Translations under genes and position numbers: made by a program
The notes under the pieces: generated by a model
Seen by the model: the letters and a program-made list of their open reading frames with translations, nothing else
Databases searched by the model: none
Told to the model about the DNA's origin: nothing
Part shown: in pieces, positions 17,001-24,457 of the stretch
Layout: each line of letters starts with the position of its first letter
Position numbering within the stretch: the stretch's first letter is position 1
Assembly (NCBI GenBank): GCA_023129715.1
Contig: JAGMBO010000096.1
Span: 1-50,341 of the forward strand
From: Candidatus Eiseniibacteriota bacterium
GTDB lineage: Bacteria > Eisenbacteria > RBG-16-71-46 > CAIMUX01 > WJJG01
Reading direction: 5' to 3'
Length of the DNA: 50,341 nucleotides

Positions 17001-17494
17001 AGGATGACGATCCCGCAGAAGATGGATTCCTGCAGGTCGACGAGATCCTGGCACTCTCTCTGGCTGCCGATCTCGTCGTGCTCTCCGCCTGTGAAACCGG
17101 GCGGGGACGCATCTCGGGCGGTGAGGGCGTCCTGGGATTGAGCCGCGCATTCCTGCATGCCGGCGCGCGGGCCCTGCTGATCTCTCTTTGGGAGGTCGGC
17201 GATCGTGATTGTGTCGAGCTGATGGATTGCTTCTACACGAATTGCATCGCCGCGGCGCAAGCTCCTGACCTCGCGCTGCGCAGGGCCCAGCTCGCGCTCC
17301 GCCGACAAGGGGTGCCCGCCTCGGTCTGGGCGGCCTTCATCCCCCTGGGCCGCATGGAAACGCCCAGGGCCGCAGGCGCCCGCCCGGCGCGCCTCGGGTG
17401 GTTTCCACTGTCTGCCACGCTGGTGCTGATTCTGGCCGCGGGCCTGGGAATCCGGCAGCATCGCCGGCGCCGCCGAGGTCACTCAACCCGCTAG
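14072..17494 (+). CDS. membrane-tethered TPR-CHAT caspase-like protease
   Basis: An 1140-residue protein. Basic N-terminus and hydrophobic segment VGIALLGCCLASLLTA (about 31-46), which is a signal anchor or, through LLGC, a lipoprotein signal. A long TPR array spans about 90-600 (AQAHNDIGIYHLQQGELEAA, ALHNIGAALIALGRLEEAE). A C-terminal CHAT domain has His960 in HFATHGMLDE and Cys1007 in VVLSACETGRG, the caspase-like dyad. Near the end are a second hydrophobic helix (LSATLVLILAAGLG) and an Arg-rich tail. Both helices predict the TPR and CHAT parts outside the cytoplasm. Start chosen at ATG 14072 after GGAGACCAGGGC; ATG 14003 and 14051 are alternatives. It follows the sigma/anti-sigma pair, suggesting proteolytic control of the anti-sigma. 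The last 12 bp overlap the convergent glycosyltransferase gene. Confidence 0.9.
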   Translation: MLARGTIRSRRRRLWARDHRSLQPGLRPRRVGIALLGCCLASLLTAPQTPATTPRSILRDRLCAHLAAGSVDSLRLLMRDERLASQKAIRRLLLDRARQLQRSSEDSAQATLACAGRLATIYAEEFGDSSCLTLTAHHTALAPGLLPAVLEGWQRYAEAQSYYGRSLPDEARALLEEALARASETGDAHLQAYALSLAGSCHWMQGAYEEARETYRAARAEARRARDPIQETRLLRNIALTYQLQHRQAEAIETFHQVLAAAGRSGDRRLHAQAHNDIGIYHLQQGELEAALEKFTCALTLARQESLPDLEGNVRQNLGIARGQQGRYTEALANLQAALLLARDLGKRRQEVGALLNMAGIHAELEDHAQALILLKEALPIAEQLGAADVAAQIRNEIGEVCRQLGRPEETLRYCRQALPLLRSRGILRSQSVALHNIGAALIALGRLEEAERAFREAEALLQRSGDRIGRVSILADLAELEMQRGAFPAAAAELARAQPLADSLAHPLLLGELECLRGRLHARAGEMEEADKRFRHALAHARALRSPNLLWRALGSRGRCRLAAGDPAAAREYLTEAVELVESLRGQLGGETFRLAFLTNKHELYVSLADACHSLARRTDQRPRLYREAFDAAERAHARVLLDLLARPAAGAEKRIDPALARHSRQIRERLAQLQTLLAETLARDTWDGARVDSLEGELGRLCRTYREVRDEICARHPSHGMLIGQRQPLSAGAVRQRVLLPGQVLLEYLSGREQGFIFLLTEDTLQVERLPVGADSLARLVNRYRANLLADRPTAAPSAPEPQPGGDAGNDLVALLWSPIAASVPPEARLLIIPDGPLFGLPFAALPVESAPLVARHAIALAPSASVLDPALTVSAPLDATLLLAVGNPATFRDRALLDDTRRPAEAWRFGALPFAEQEARQVASYFPQARLLTREEATEEAVKALAPQCTHLHFATHGMLDEQEPLLSGLVLAQDDDPAEDGFLQVDEILALSLAADLVVLSACETGRGRISGGEGVLGLSRAFLHAGARALLISLWEVGDRDCVELMDCFYTNCIAAAQAPDLALRRAQLALRRQGVPASVWAAFIPLGRMETPRAAGARPARLGWFPLSATLVLILAAGLGIRQHRRRRRGHSTR

Positions 17495-18583
17495 CACCTC
17501 GCGGTAGACATCGAGCGTCGCCGCCGCCATCGCCGCGTCGGTGAAGCGCTCTTGGAATCGGGCGTGGGCCGCTTGCGTCATCGCTCGGGCCCGCTGCGGA
17601 TCGGTCAACGCCTCATCCATGACGCTCGCCAAGGAGCCGGCCGAGCCGGGGTCGGCCAGCCAGCCCGTCTCACCCGCTGTGAGCAACTCCGGGATCCCTC
17701 CCGTACGTGTCGCCACCACCGGCACCTCAAGGGCGAAGGCATCCAGAATCGAGCTGCCCAGCCCCTCGGTCAGGCTCGGGAGCACGAAGAGATCGAAGCC
17801 GCCCAGCAGGGTGAGCGCATCTTCGCGCTCACCCAGGAAGGCGACCCTGCTCGCCACGCCGAGTCCTTCGGCTTTTTCGCGCAGGGCGGCTAGCAGAGGC
17901 CCGCTGCCGACGATCACCAGGTGACAGCCGGGATTCGTCGCCAGCAACTCTCGGAAGGCGGTCAACAGCACCGCATGGCCCTTGTGCGGGATCAGTCCCC
18001 CCACGGTGCCGATGACCGGGACACCGGCGCCAAAGCCCAGTTGCGCACGCAACAGCTCCCCGGCCCCCGGCAGGCGCTCTGCGGTCGGAACCCCATCGTG
18101 GACGATCCGGATCCGGTCGGCACCGATGCCACTGTCCTGCAGGACCGCGGCAACTCCTCGGCTGACGCAGATGAAGAGCGCGACGCCCTGCAGCTTCCAC
18201 CGAGACGCAAGTCCCCCCCGGGGAGCAACGTCGATGCGGCGGTGATAGACGACGGGCCTGACCCCCCCAGCTAGGCGCCGCGCCAGCAAAGCCAGGGCGA
18301 GTCCATGGGCCTCGTGGACCGCGATCAGCCCGGGCTGCAGGCGGCGCAACAGCCGGGCGAGATGCAGGATCGCCAGAGGATCCGCTTCACCGGCGACGCG
18401 CAGCGTATGCCGCGGAACCGCAGAGAGCGCCTCAACGCGCTCCAGCGCGCTGCCCCGGCGCACACAGAGTTCGACCCGCTCTCCCGCGGTGGCGAGGCGC
18501 TGGCAGAGCAGCGCGCACTGCCGCTGCCCCCCCCGCCACTGGCGGCCGAGATCGATGTGCAGCATGGGAGAGGCAGCGCTCAT
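17483..18583 (-). CDS. GT4-family glycosyltransferase
   Basis: Predicted GT-B retaining glycosyltransferase of 366 residues, acting on a sugar nucleotide at the cytoplasmic membrane face. The N-terminal acceptor domain opens MLHIDLGRQWRGGQRQCALL. The donor domain shows IGTVGGLIPHKGHAVLLTAF, HLVIVGSGP, FLGEREDALTLLGGFDLFVLPSLTEGLGSSILDAFA (Glu present, second acid of the E-x7-E signature is Asp), and VVATRTGGIPELL. ATG 18583 is chosen because the family N-terminus begins there; the ribosome site is weak and ATG 18565 is possible. Alone among unrelated genes, so acceptor unknown. Confidence 0.9.
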   Translation of the reverse strand: MSAASPMLHIDLGRQWRGGQRQCALLCQRLATAGERVELCVRRGSALERVEALSAVPRHTLRVAGEADPLAILHLARLLRRLQPGLIAVHEAHGLALALLARRLAGGVRPVVYHRRIDVAPRGGLASRWKLQGVALFICVSRGVAAVLQDSGIGADRIRIVHDGVPTAERLPGAGELLRAQLGFGAGVPVIGTVGGLIPHKGHAVLLTAFRELLATNPGCHLVIVGSGPLLAALREKAEGLGVASRVAFLGEREDALTLLGGFDLFVLPSLTEGLGSSILDAFALEVPVVATRTGGIPELLTAGETGWLADPGSAGSLASVMDEALTDPQRARAMTQAAHARFQERFTDAAMAAATLDVYREVLAG

Positions 18584-18697
18584 GGCGCAGCATCTTAGCC
18601 CTCCCCGGCGCCCGATCGCCAGCCGCAATCCCGCTGGTGATCGACGCCACCGACCTGCGCTCCCACAGGGCGCGTGGCCCGCCGGCGGCCCACGTGC

Positions 18698-18703
18698 TAT
18701 CCT
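18698..18703 (+). promoter_or_regulatory. extended -10 element of the CCA-transferase gene
   Basis: TATCCT preceded by TGC (TGn extended -10), only 18 bp before the start codon; no convincing -35. A near-identical CACGTGCTAT stretch occurs before the nitroreductase gene (around 47549). Confidence 0.35.
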
Positions 18704-18720
18704 GCGCGCAAGGAGATGTC

Positions 18721-20148
18721 GTGAAGAAGCCGAACCAGCACGTGCCGGATCTCGATCCCGGGCAGATCGAACGCGCCTTGCCACGCGGCGCAGAGACGAT
18801 CATGCGCCGCATCCGTAACGCGGGCGGATATGCCTGTCTGGTCGGCGGCTCTCTGCGCGACCTACTCCTCGCCCGCCCGGTCAGCGATTGGGACATCGCC
18901 ACCGACCTGACGCCCGAGCAGATCAAGCCGCTCTTTCACCGTGTTCACGAAATCGGGGCCCGCTTCGGCACCCTGCTCATCCCCATCGGCAGCCAGCTCT
19001 ATGAAGTCACCACCTTCCGCACCGAGGCCGGCTACCGCGATGGCCGCCATCCCGACCAGGTCGCCTACACCCGTGATCTGCGGGAGGATCTGCAACGACG
19101 GGACTTCACCGTCAACGCCATGGCCTGGGCCCCCGGAGAAGCACGCATCACCGACCCCTTCGGCGGACTCGCCGATCTGCGACGGCGCCAGATCAGGGCG
19201 GTCGGCGACCCCGCGCAGCGCTTCGCGGAAGACGCCTTGCGTCTGTTGCGCGCCGTTCGCCAGGCGACCGAACTCGGCTTCCAGATCGACCCGCAAACCT
19301 TTGCCGCCATCCGGGAGGCGGCCCCGGGACTGCGGCGCATCTCGGCGGAACGCATCCGCGACGAGCTGAATCGCATTCTGCGGGCGCCCCAGCCTTCCCC
19401 GGGGTTCCTGCTGCTGCACGAGGCGGGACTGCTCGCCGACGTGCTGCCTGAACTCGACGCCTGCTACGGGGTCGCACAGAACCGCTTTCACGCGTTTGAC
19501 GTTTTCCGCCACAGCATCTATGCGGCCGATGCCGCCCCGCGCGAGAACCTGATCGTGCGCATGGCCGCCCTGCTCCACGACATCGGCAAGCCCCAAACGG
19601 CCGCGGAGCGCAATGGCGAGCGCACCTTCTACAGTCACCAACTCCTTGGTGCCCGCCAGGCCCGCCGCCTTCTGCGGCGTCTGCGCTACTCACGGGAAGA
19701 GATTGACCGGGTGACCCACCTGGTACGCCATCACATGTTCTACTATCAGACGGAATGGACCGACAGCGCGGTGCGTCGCTTCGTCCGCACGGTGGGTCTC
19801 GATAACATCCCCGACCTGATCGCCGTGCGCTTGGCCGACATGGCCGGCAACGGCCGGCGCAGCGGTGACCGCACGCCGCTCCAAAATCTGCTGCAGCGCG
19901 TCGACGAGGTGATGACCAGGGATGCCGCGCTAACGGTCAAGGACCTTGCCATCGGGGGAAAGGAACTGATGGGCCTGGGGCTGGCTCCCGGCCCGGGCTT
20001 CGGGCGCATCTTGCGCGCGCTGCTCGAAGAGGTCCTCGATGATCCGGCGGTCAACACGGCCGCGACGCTGGCCGCCCGCGCCGGCGAGCTGATTGCTGAG
20101 GGCATCCATCTGCGGCCCGACCCACGCAAGCATCACGATGACGACTGA
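18721..20148 (+). CDS. cca: CCA-adding/poly(A) polymerase-type tRNA nucleotidyltransferase with HD domain
   Basis: Class II nucleotidyltransferase of 475 residues that builds or repairs the 3' CCA of tRNAs. Head domain: LVGGSLRDLLLARPVSDWDIATD with the catalytic Asp-x-Asp; RRDFTVNAMAW; DPFGGLADLRRRQIRAVG; and RFAEDALRLLRAVR. A C-terminal HD domain has AALLHDIGKPQT and HQLLGARQARRLLRRLRYS, with later HLVRHH. GTG 18721 is chosen because AAGGAGATGTC precedes it; the frame is open further upstream without a site. Both tRNAs in this window already encode CCA, so the role here may be mainly repair, or polyadenylation as in some relatives. Confidence 0.93.
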   Translation: MKKPNQHVPDLDPGQIERALPRGAETIMRRIRNAGGYACLVGGSLRDLLLARPVSDWDIATDLTPEQIKPLFHRVHEIGARFGTLLIPIGSQLYEVTTFRTEAGYRDGRHPDQVAYTRDLREDLQRRDFTVNAMAWAPGEARITDPFGGLADLRRRQIRAVGDPAQRFAEDALRLLRAVRQATELGFQIDPQTFAAIREAAPGLRRISAERIRDELNRILRAPQPSPGFLLLHEAGLLADVLPELDACYGVAQNRFHAFDVFRHSIYAADAAPRENLIVRMAALLHDIGKPQTAAERNGERTFYSHQLLGARQARRLLRRLRYSREEIDRVTHLVRHHMFYYQTEWTDSAVRRFVRTVGLDNIPDLIAVRLADMAGNGRRSGDRTPLQNLLQRVDEVMTRDAALTVKDLAIGGKELMGLGLAPGPGFGRILRALLEEVLDDPAVNTAATLAARAGELIAEGIHLRPDPRKHHDDD

Positions 20149-20226
20149 GTACCCCGATCGAGACGAACCCCGCCATCCGCAAGAGCCCCGCGACGCGCGC
20201 AAACGCCGCGGTCCCCACAAGCGCTG

Positions 20227-22977
20227 CTAGGCGCGTTCGCTCTGGCCGTGCCAGGGACGAGCCGGACCGGGCCGCCCTCCCGGGTAGCCGGAGTTCCGCC
20301 GCTCGGCGCCCGCGGGCCGGCGTTCGGTGAGACGGTTGAGGTTGCGTCGCAGGCGCTTCTCGATCTCCGGCGGCAGGGGTTTGAAGGTGCGCCAGGCCTC
20401 GGCGGGGAAGACCTCCTCCCCATCGGCACGCGAGCGCACGGCGTTCCAGCCGCGGCCTTCCCAGGTGCGCCCCGCCTTCTTGGGCACATAGGGCTCCTTC
20501 TCAAGCAGGTGGTGGAGCAGGATCAGCGCCGCTTCCTTGTCGGGAATGTGACCGCGGCGCGAGCTGTCGGGGTCATTACTCATCTGCGCCAGCACCGGCG
20601 CTCCCACGCAGGAAGGACAGCCCGCCTCGCAGGGGCAACTGGTGACCAGCTCACAGACCGCCGCCATGAGCACCTCGATCATCCCGAAAGCCTTCTGCGC
20701 AAAACCCAGCCCGCCCGGGTAGCGATCGTAGAGGAAAATCGTGGGCATGCCGGTGCCGCGCGAGTCGACGCTGCTGCCGACATCCATCACATCGCACATC
20801 GCATGGAGCGTGATCACGTCCCCCAGCACGTTGGCGATCCCCCAGAGTCCCTCGACCGGTACGCGACCATGGCGCGTCACCGCCGCCATCGCCGCGGGCG
20901 GGGGCGTCACCCAGCAGCCCTCGGTCTCCAGGGTCTCCACCGGCAAGTCGATGGGACCAAAACCGAGCGACTCGCGCGTCTCGAACCGGATTTTCTTGAA
21001 CATGTAGACCTTCTCGCTCACCGCGAGCGGTCCGAAGCCCCTCTCGGCCACGCGCCAAGTCCGCTCCTGCTCGGTCTCCAGAATCCGGATCCGGCTGTCG
21101 GAGATCGACTGGGTGTAGTACTCCAAGTTGACTGGATGCACGTAGGCGACCCGCTCGTTGAGGTCGAGGTGATCGACGAAGTAGCTCAAGCCCTCGTGCA
21201 AGTAGATCCCCTGGGGATGGAGCTGCGCGTAGGCGCTCGCCTCGTCGAGCGTTCCGATCACGCGCCCCCTGGGCGTCGCGCCGCCGCGCAACGCCGGCGC
21301 GTTCGCCCCCCCCGGCGGCGCGCTCGCATCGACGATGAGATAGACGTTGTCACTCGCGTTGCGCAGGCTGACATCGGCGGCCGGATAGGCGTTGGTGCTG
21401 AAGTACCAGCGCCCCTTGATGCCGCGCACCTCCCCCGCCTCCTGGAGGATCTGCAGGATCGCCGGTGCATACTCGCCGAAGAGCCCCTCATCATGGGGCG
21501 TCAACGGCAACTCGTAGGCCGCCGCCCGCAGATGCCCCAGCAAGATGTGCGGGTTCTGCGGATCGATGACCGCATGCTCGGGTGACTGGCGAAAGAAGTA
21601 CTCGGGGTAGCGCATCAGATACTGATCGATCGGCGTGTTGTGGGCGATCAACACGGCCAAGGAGTCCTCGCTGGTGCGCCCCGCGCGCCCCGCCTGCTGC
21701 CACGTGCTGGCAATCGTCCCGGGATACCCGACCAGCAGGGAAACGTCGAGCGAGCCGACGTCGATCCCCAGCTCGAGGGCATTGGTCGAGATGACGCCGG
21801 AGAGCTCGCCGCGGAAGAGCGCCTGCTCGATCTCCCTCCGCTCCTCGGGCAAATAGCCTCCCCGGTAGGATCGCAGGCGCCCCGCCGCGCCCCCGCCATC
21901 TTCCCGCAGTTTCTCCTGACTGTAGCGCAAGAGCACTTCCGCCACCTGGCGCGCGCGCACGAAAGTGATCGTCTGAAACCCCTCGCGCACGAAGCTCGCC
22001 AACAGATCGCGCGCCTCGATGTTCGAGCTGCCCCGGTCCATCGTCGTCGTACTCAACACCGGCGGGTTCCAGAGAACGAAGTGCTTGCGCCCGCGAGGCG
22101 CACCATCCTCGGCGATCAGTCGGAACGGCAGCCCGGTCAATTCCTCGGCCAGTTCCCTGGGGTTGGCGATCGTCGCGCTCGAGGCCACGAAGCGCGGCTC
22201 GCTCCCGTAGCGGCGGCAAATCCGTCGCAATCGCCGCAGCACATTGGCGACATTCGACCCGAAGATGCCCCGGTAGACATGGATCTCGTCGCAGACGACA
22301 TAGCGTAGCTGCGAGAAGAACCGCGCCCAGCGTGCATGATTCGGCAGGATGCCCGAGTGAAGCATATCCGGGTTGGTTAGCAGTATCGCCGCCTCGTCGC
22401 GCAGCCTGCCGCGCAGCCGCGGCGGTGTATCCCCATCGTAGGTTCCGGCGACAAACCCGAGATCGTCGGACGCGCCTTCCTGCAGCGTGAGCAGCGATCT
22501 TAACTGATCCTGGGCCAGCGCCTTTGTCGGGAAGAGCAACAGCGCGGTGGCCTGCGGCTCGGCCAGCCACGCTTCGAGCACCGGCAGCTGATAGCAGAGC
22601 GTCTTGCCGCTGGCCGTCCCGGTGACCACGACACAATGCTCGTTCTGGCGCACGCACTCCACCGCCGCCGCCTGGTGGCAGTAGAGACGTTCGATTCCCG
22701 CCGCGGACAACGCGCTCGACAACGCGGCGGGCAGCGGGTGGCGCAGCTCGCCCCACACCGCATCGCGGGCCGGAATTTCCTCAGCGTGCACCAGGGACTG
22801 CTGGCCCCGGGCGAGATCTTCGAGGTGGGTCAGGAGGTCCCGCTTGCTCCGGTTCCGATCTGCGGCCGGAGCGCCGCGGCCGCGCTTGCGCCCCCGCCCC
22901 TTGCCCCGCCGCGACGCCGCCCTCCGGGGCTTGCTCCCGCGATCGACTCGCGATCCCTGCGCTGGTGTGCGATCCAT
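20227..22977 (-). CDS. mrfA: MrfA/YprA-like DEAD-family helicase with DUF1998-type zinc site
   Basis: Superfamily 2 DNA helicase of about 916 residues. Motif I TGTASGKTLCYQL, motif II DEIH, motif III SSATIANP, motif VI QQAGRAGR. The C-terminal DUF1998-like region carries the four-cysteine CPCEAGCPSC that binds zinc in MrfA. In Bacillus subtilis MrfA works with MrfB in a UvrA-independent repair of mitomycin C damage. The gene for an MrfB-like nuclease is just upstream on the same strand. The basic N-terminus (Arg/Lys-rich, about 60 residues) is unusual. ATG 22977 is the best guess; the frame is open to 23154 with other starts. A 3D-structure or family search should confirm. Confidence 0.88.
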   Translation of the reverse strand: MDRTPAQGSRVDRGSKPRRAASRRGKGRGRKRGRGAPAADRNRSKRDLLTHLEDLARGQQSLVHAEEIPARDAVWGELRHPLPAALSSALSAAGIERLYCHQAAAVECVRQNEHCVVVTGTASGKTLCYQLPVLEAWLAEPQATALLLFPTKALAQDQLRSLLTLQEGASDDLGFVAGTYDGDTPPRLRGRLRDEAAILLTNPDMLHSGILPNHARWARFFSQLRYVVCDEIHVYRGIFGSNVANVLRRLRRICRRYGSEPRFVASSATIANPRELAEELTGLPFRLIAEDGAPRGRKHFVLWNPPVLSTTTMDRGSSNIEARDLLASFVREGFQTITFVRARQVAEVLLRYSQEKLREDGGGAAGRLRSYRGGYLPEERREIEQALFRGELSGVISTNALELGIDVGSLDVSLLVGYPGTIASTWQQAGRAGRTSEDSLAVLIAHNTPIDQYLMRYPEYFFRQSPEHAVIDPQNPHILLGHLRAAAYELPLTPHDEGLFGEYAPAILQILQEAGEVRGIKGRWYFSTNAYPAADVSLRNASDNVYLIVDASAPPGGANAPALRGGATPRGRVIGTLDEASAYAQLHPQGIYLHEGLSYFVDHLDLNERVAYVHPVNLEYYTQSISDSRIRILETEQERTWRVAERGFGPLAVSEKVYMFKKIRFETRESLGFGPIDLPVETLETEGCWVTPPPAAMAAVTRHGRVPVEGLWGIANVLGDVITLHAMCDVMDVGSSVDSRGTGMPTIFLYDRYPGGLGFAQKAFGMIEVLMAAVCELVTSCPCEAGCPSCVGAPVLAQMSNDPDSSRRGHIPDKEAALILLHHLLEKEPYVPKKAGRTWEGRGWNAVRSRADGEEVFPAEAWRTFKPLPPEIEKRLRRNLNRLTERRPAGAERRNSGYPGGRPGPARPWHGQSERA

Positions 22978-23243
22978 GATGTCGATCCTGATCCCGTGGC
23001 TCCGGGTCTCGTCGACGTGCCGCCGTGCCCGCCTGCCGGTGTGGGGCGGGATCCGGACATCGGTCGCACGAAACGCCGCCGCGCCCGAGAATGCCGGGGG
23101 CGAAAGAGAACCCATCCGAGACTGCCATTCTAGAGAGACACCGGATTCGGTCAACGAGCTTCTGCGCGCGCCGGCTCGATGGCCTTGCCGGCGGAGTCTC
23201 GATCACTATCCCGCAACCCGGCGGCGACCGGCGCACCTTCCGG

Positions 23244-23972
23244 CTAGCATTCGAGGTGCTGCCACAGGAACCCGAGGCTGATCAGGTCCTCAACGTTGTG
23301 TCTCAGGATCTGGATGATCTCGTCGGGCTCTCCGGTGCGGACGAAGGCGTGATAGGCATCCGGAATCCGGGCCCCCGGAATGTCCCCCCACCGGCGGCGG
23401 CCGCAGATGTGCGTCTCCAGCGTCTGGAGCCGGCAGTCGGGCAAGCGCGCCCCCCAGCGGCGCCGCGCCAGGGGGAGCAGGTCGATGTGGCGTCCGGGCC
23501 GCGGTGGTCCTAGGCGGTGATAGCTGGCTCGGAGGGCGAGGAAGGGGAGGTCGAAGGTCTGGCCATTGAACGTTACCCAGAGCGGGCAGGCGGCTCCCTC
23601 CGAGAGAAACGCCCGCAGAACGGCCTCCTCCTCCGAGTAGTCCCGTGCCAGGTACTGGACGAGAACCGCGGCTTCCTCGTTGCCGGTCTGCTCGGCTGGT
23701 CCCGGCAGGCGGAGCGCACCGATCAAGAACAGGGGGCGGCCGATGAACCCGAGGCTCTCGATGTCGACGAAGAGTAGAGCCCCCGGCAGCGATTGCGCCG
23801 CTTGGCCGGCAGCGAGACTGCTCCCCACGGGGTGAACCAGACGCCCGTAGCCCTCGGGAGAGACCTCGTAGGTTGCCTGCGGCAGAAACCGCGCGAGTCC
23901 TTGAGCCAAGAGATCGTCGCCCAGGCCTCCCCGCTCCCGGCGCTCCCCGCACATCAGTTCTCTGCCTCCCAT
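23244..23972 (-). CDS. mrfB: MrfB/YprB-like RNase H-fold exonuclease
   Basis: Predicted DEDD-type 3'-5' exonuclease of 242 residues. LLFVDIESLGFIGRPLFLIGAL gives the first Asp/Glu pair, WVTFNGQTFDLPFL the second Asp motif, HIDLLPLARRRWG a later Asp, and HNVEDLISLGFLWQHL the last acid. These correspond to the YprB_RNaseH-like layout. Upstream of mrfA on the same strand, reversed from the B. subtilis yprA-yprB order. ATG 23972 follows AGAAGGCATCGC; ATG 23954 after GGGAGG is equally possible. I see no LexA box before it. Confidence 0.87.
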   Translation of the reverse strand: MGGRELMCGERRERGGLGDDLLAQGLARFLPQATYEVSPEGYGRLVHPVGSSLAAGQAAQSLPGALLFVDIESLGFIGRPLFLIGALRLPGPAEQTGNEEAAVLVQYLARDYSEEEAVLRAFLSEGAACPLWVTFNGQTFDLPFLALRASYHRLGPPRPGRHIDLLPLARRRWGARLPDCRLQTLETHICGRRRWGDIPGARIPDAYHAFVRTGEPDEIIQILRHNVEDLISLGFLWQHLEC

Positions 23973-24184
23973 GCGATGCCTTCTAATCCTCTTCCCGCGA
24001 TCTAGACACAAACCCCGCGACCCCGCAAGCCGAGCATAGCGGAACTGCAGCCAGTTGACTCGGGTTCGACCCCGTGGAAGCATATCCGTTGTGGAATGGG
24101 GATTCGGCGTCCGATCGAACCAAGATGCGCTGCGAACCACCGGTTCCATTGCCCGGGCCGGCACAGAGCCAGGAGGCTGCCAGC

Positions 24185-24457
24185 ATGAAGCAGTTTCACG
24201 CCATCGTCTCGGGGCGTGTCCAGGGTGTCTGCTTCCGCGCCGAGACCGCCGCCGCGGCCCAGCGACTCGGACTCCGCGGCTTCGTGCGCAACCTCGCTGA
24301 CGGAACCGTCGAGGTCCGGGCGGCCGGTCCCGCAGCCGATATCGAGCAGTTCCTGGTCTACCTCCATCGAGGACCGCGAATCGCTCGGGTCGACGATGTG
24401 CGCCTCGATTGGACTGCCCGCCCCCCGCTCCCCGAGGGATTCGAGGTCCGCCGTTGA
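24185..24457 (+). CDS. acyP: acylphosphatase
   Basis: Small enzyme (90 residues, normal size) hydrolysing the carboxyl-phosphate bond of acyl phosphates. Signature GRVQGVCFRAET contains the phosphate-loop Arg, and GFVRNLADGTVEV contains the catalytic Asn. Start ATG 24185 follows a strong AGGAGG. The TGA stop overlaps the TTG start of the M48 protease, implying coupling. Cytoplasmic. Confidence 0.95.
   Translation: MKQFHAIVSGRVQGVCFRAETAAAAQRLGLRGFVRNLADGTVEVRAAGPAADIEQFLVYLHRGPRIARVDDVRLDWTARPPLPEGFEVRR

Noticed and set aside
15092-17482. Minus-strand open frame of nearly 800 codons opposite the TPR-CHAT gene
   Set aside because: Antisense shadow of the CHAT gene; no motif and no ribosome site.
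24078-24100. T-arm-like GGGTTCGACCCCG suggesting a tRNA
   Set aside because: No matching acceptor, D or anticodon stems can be drawn around it on either strand.
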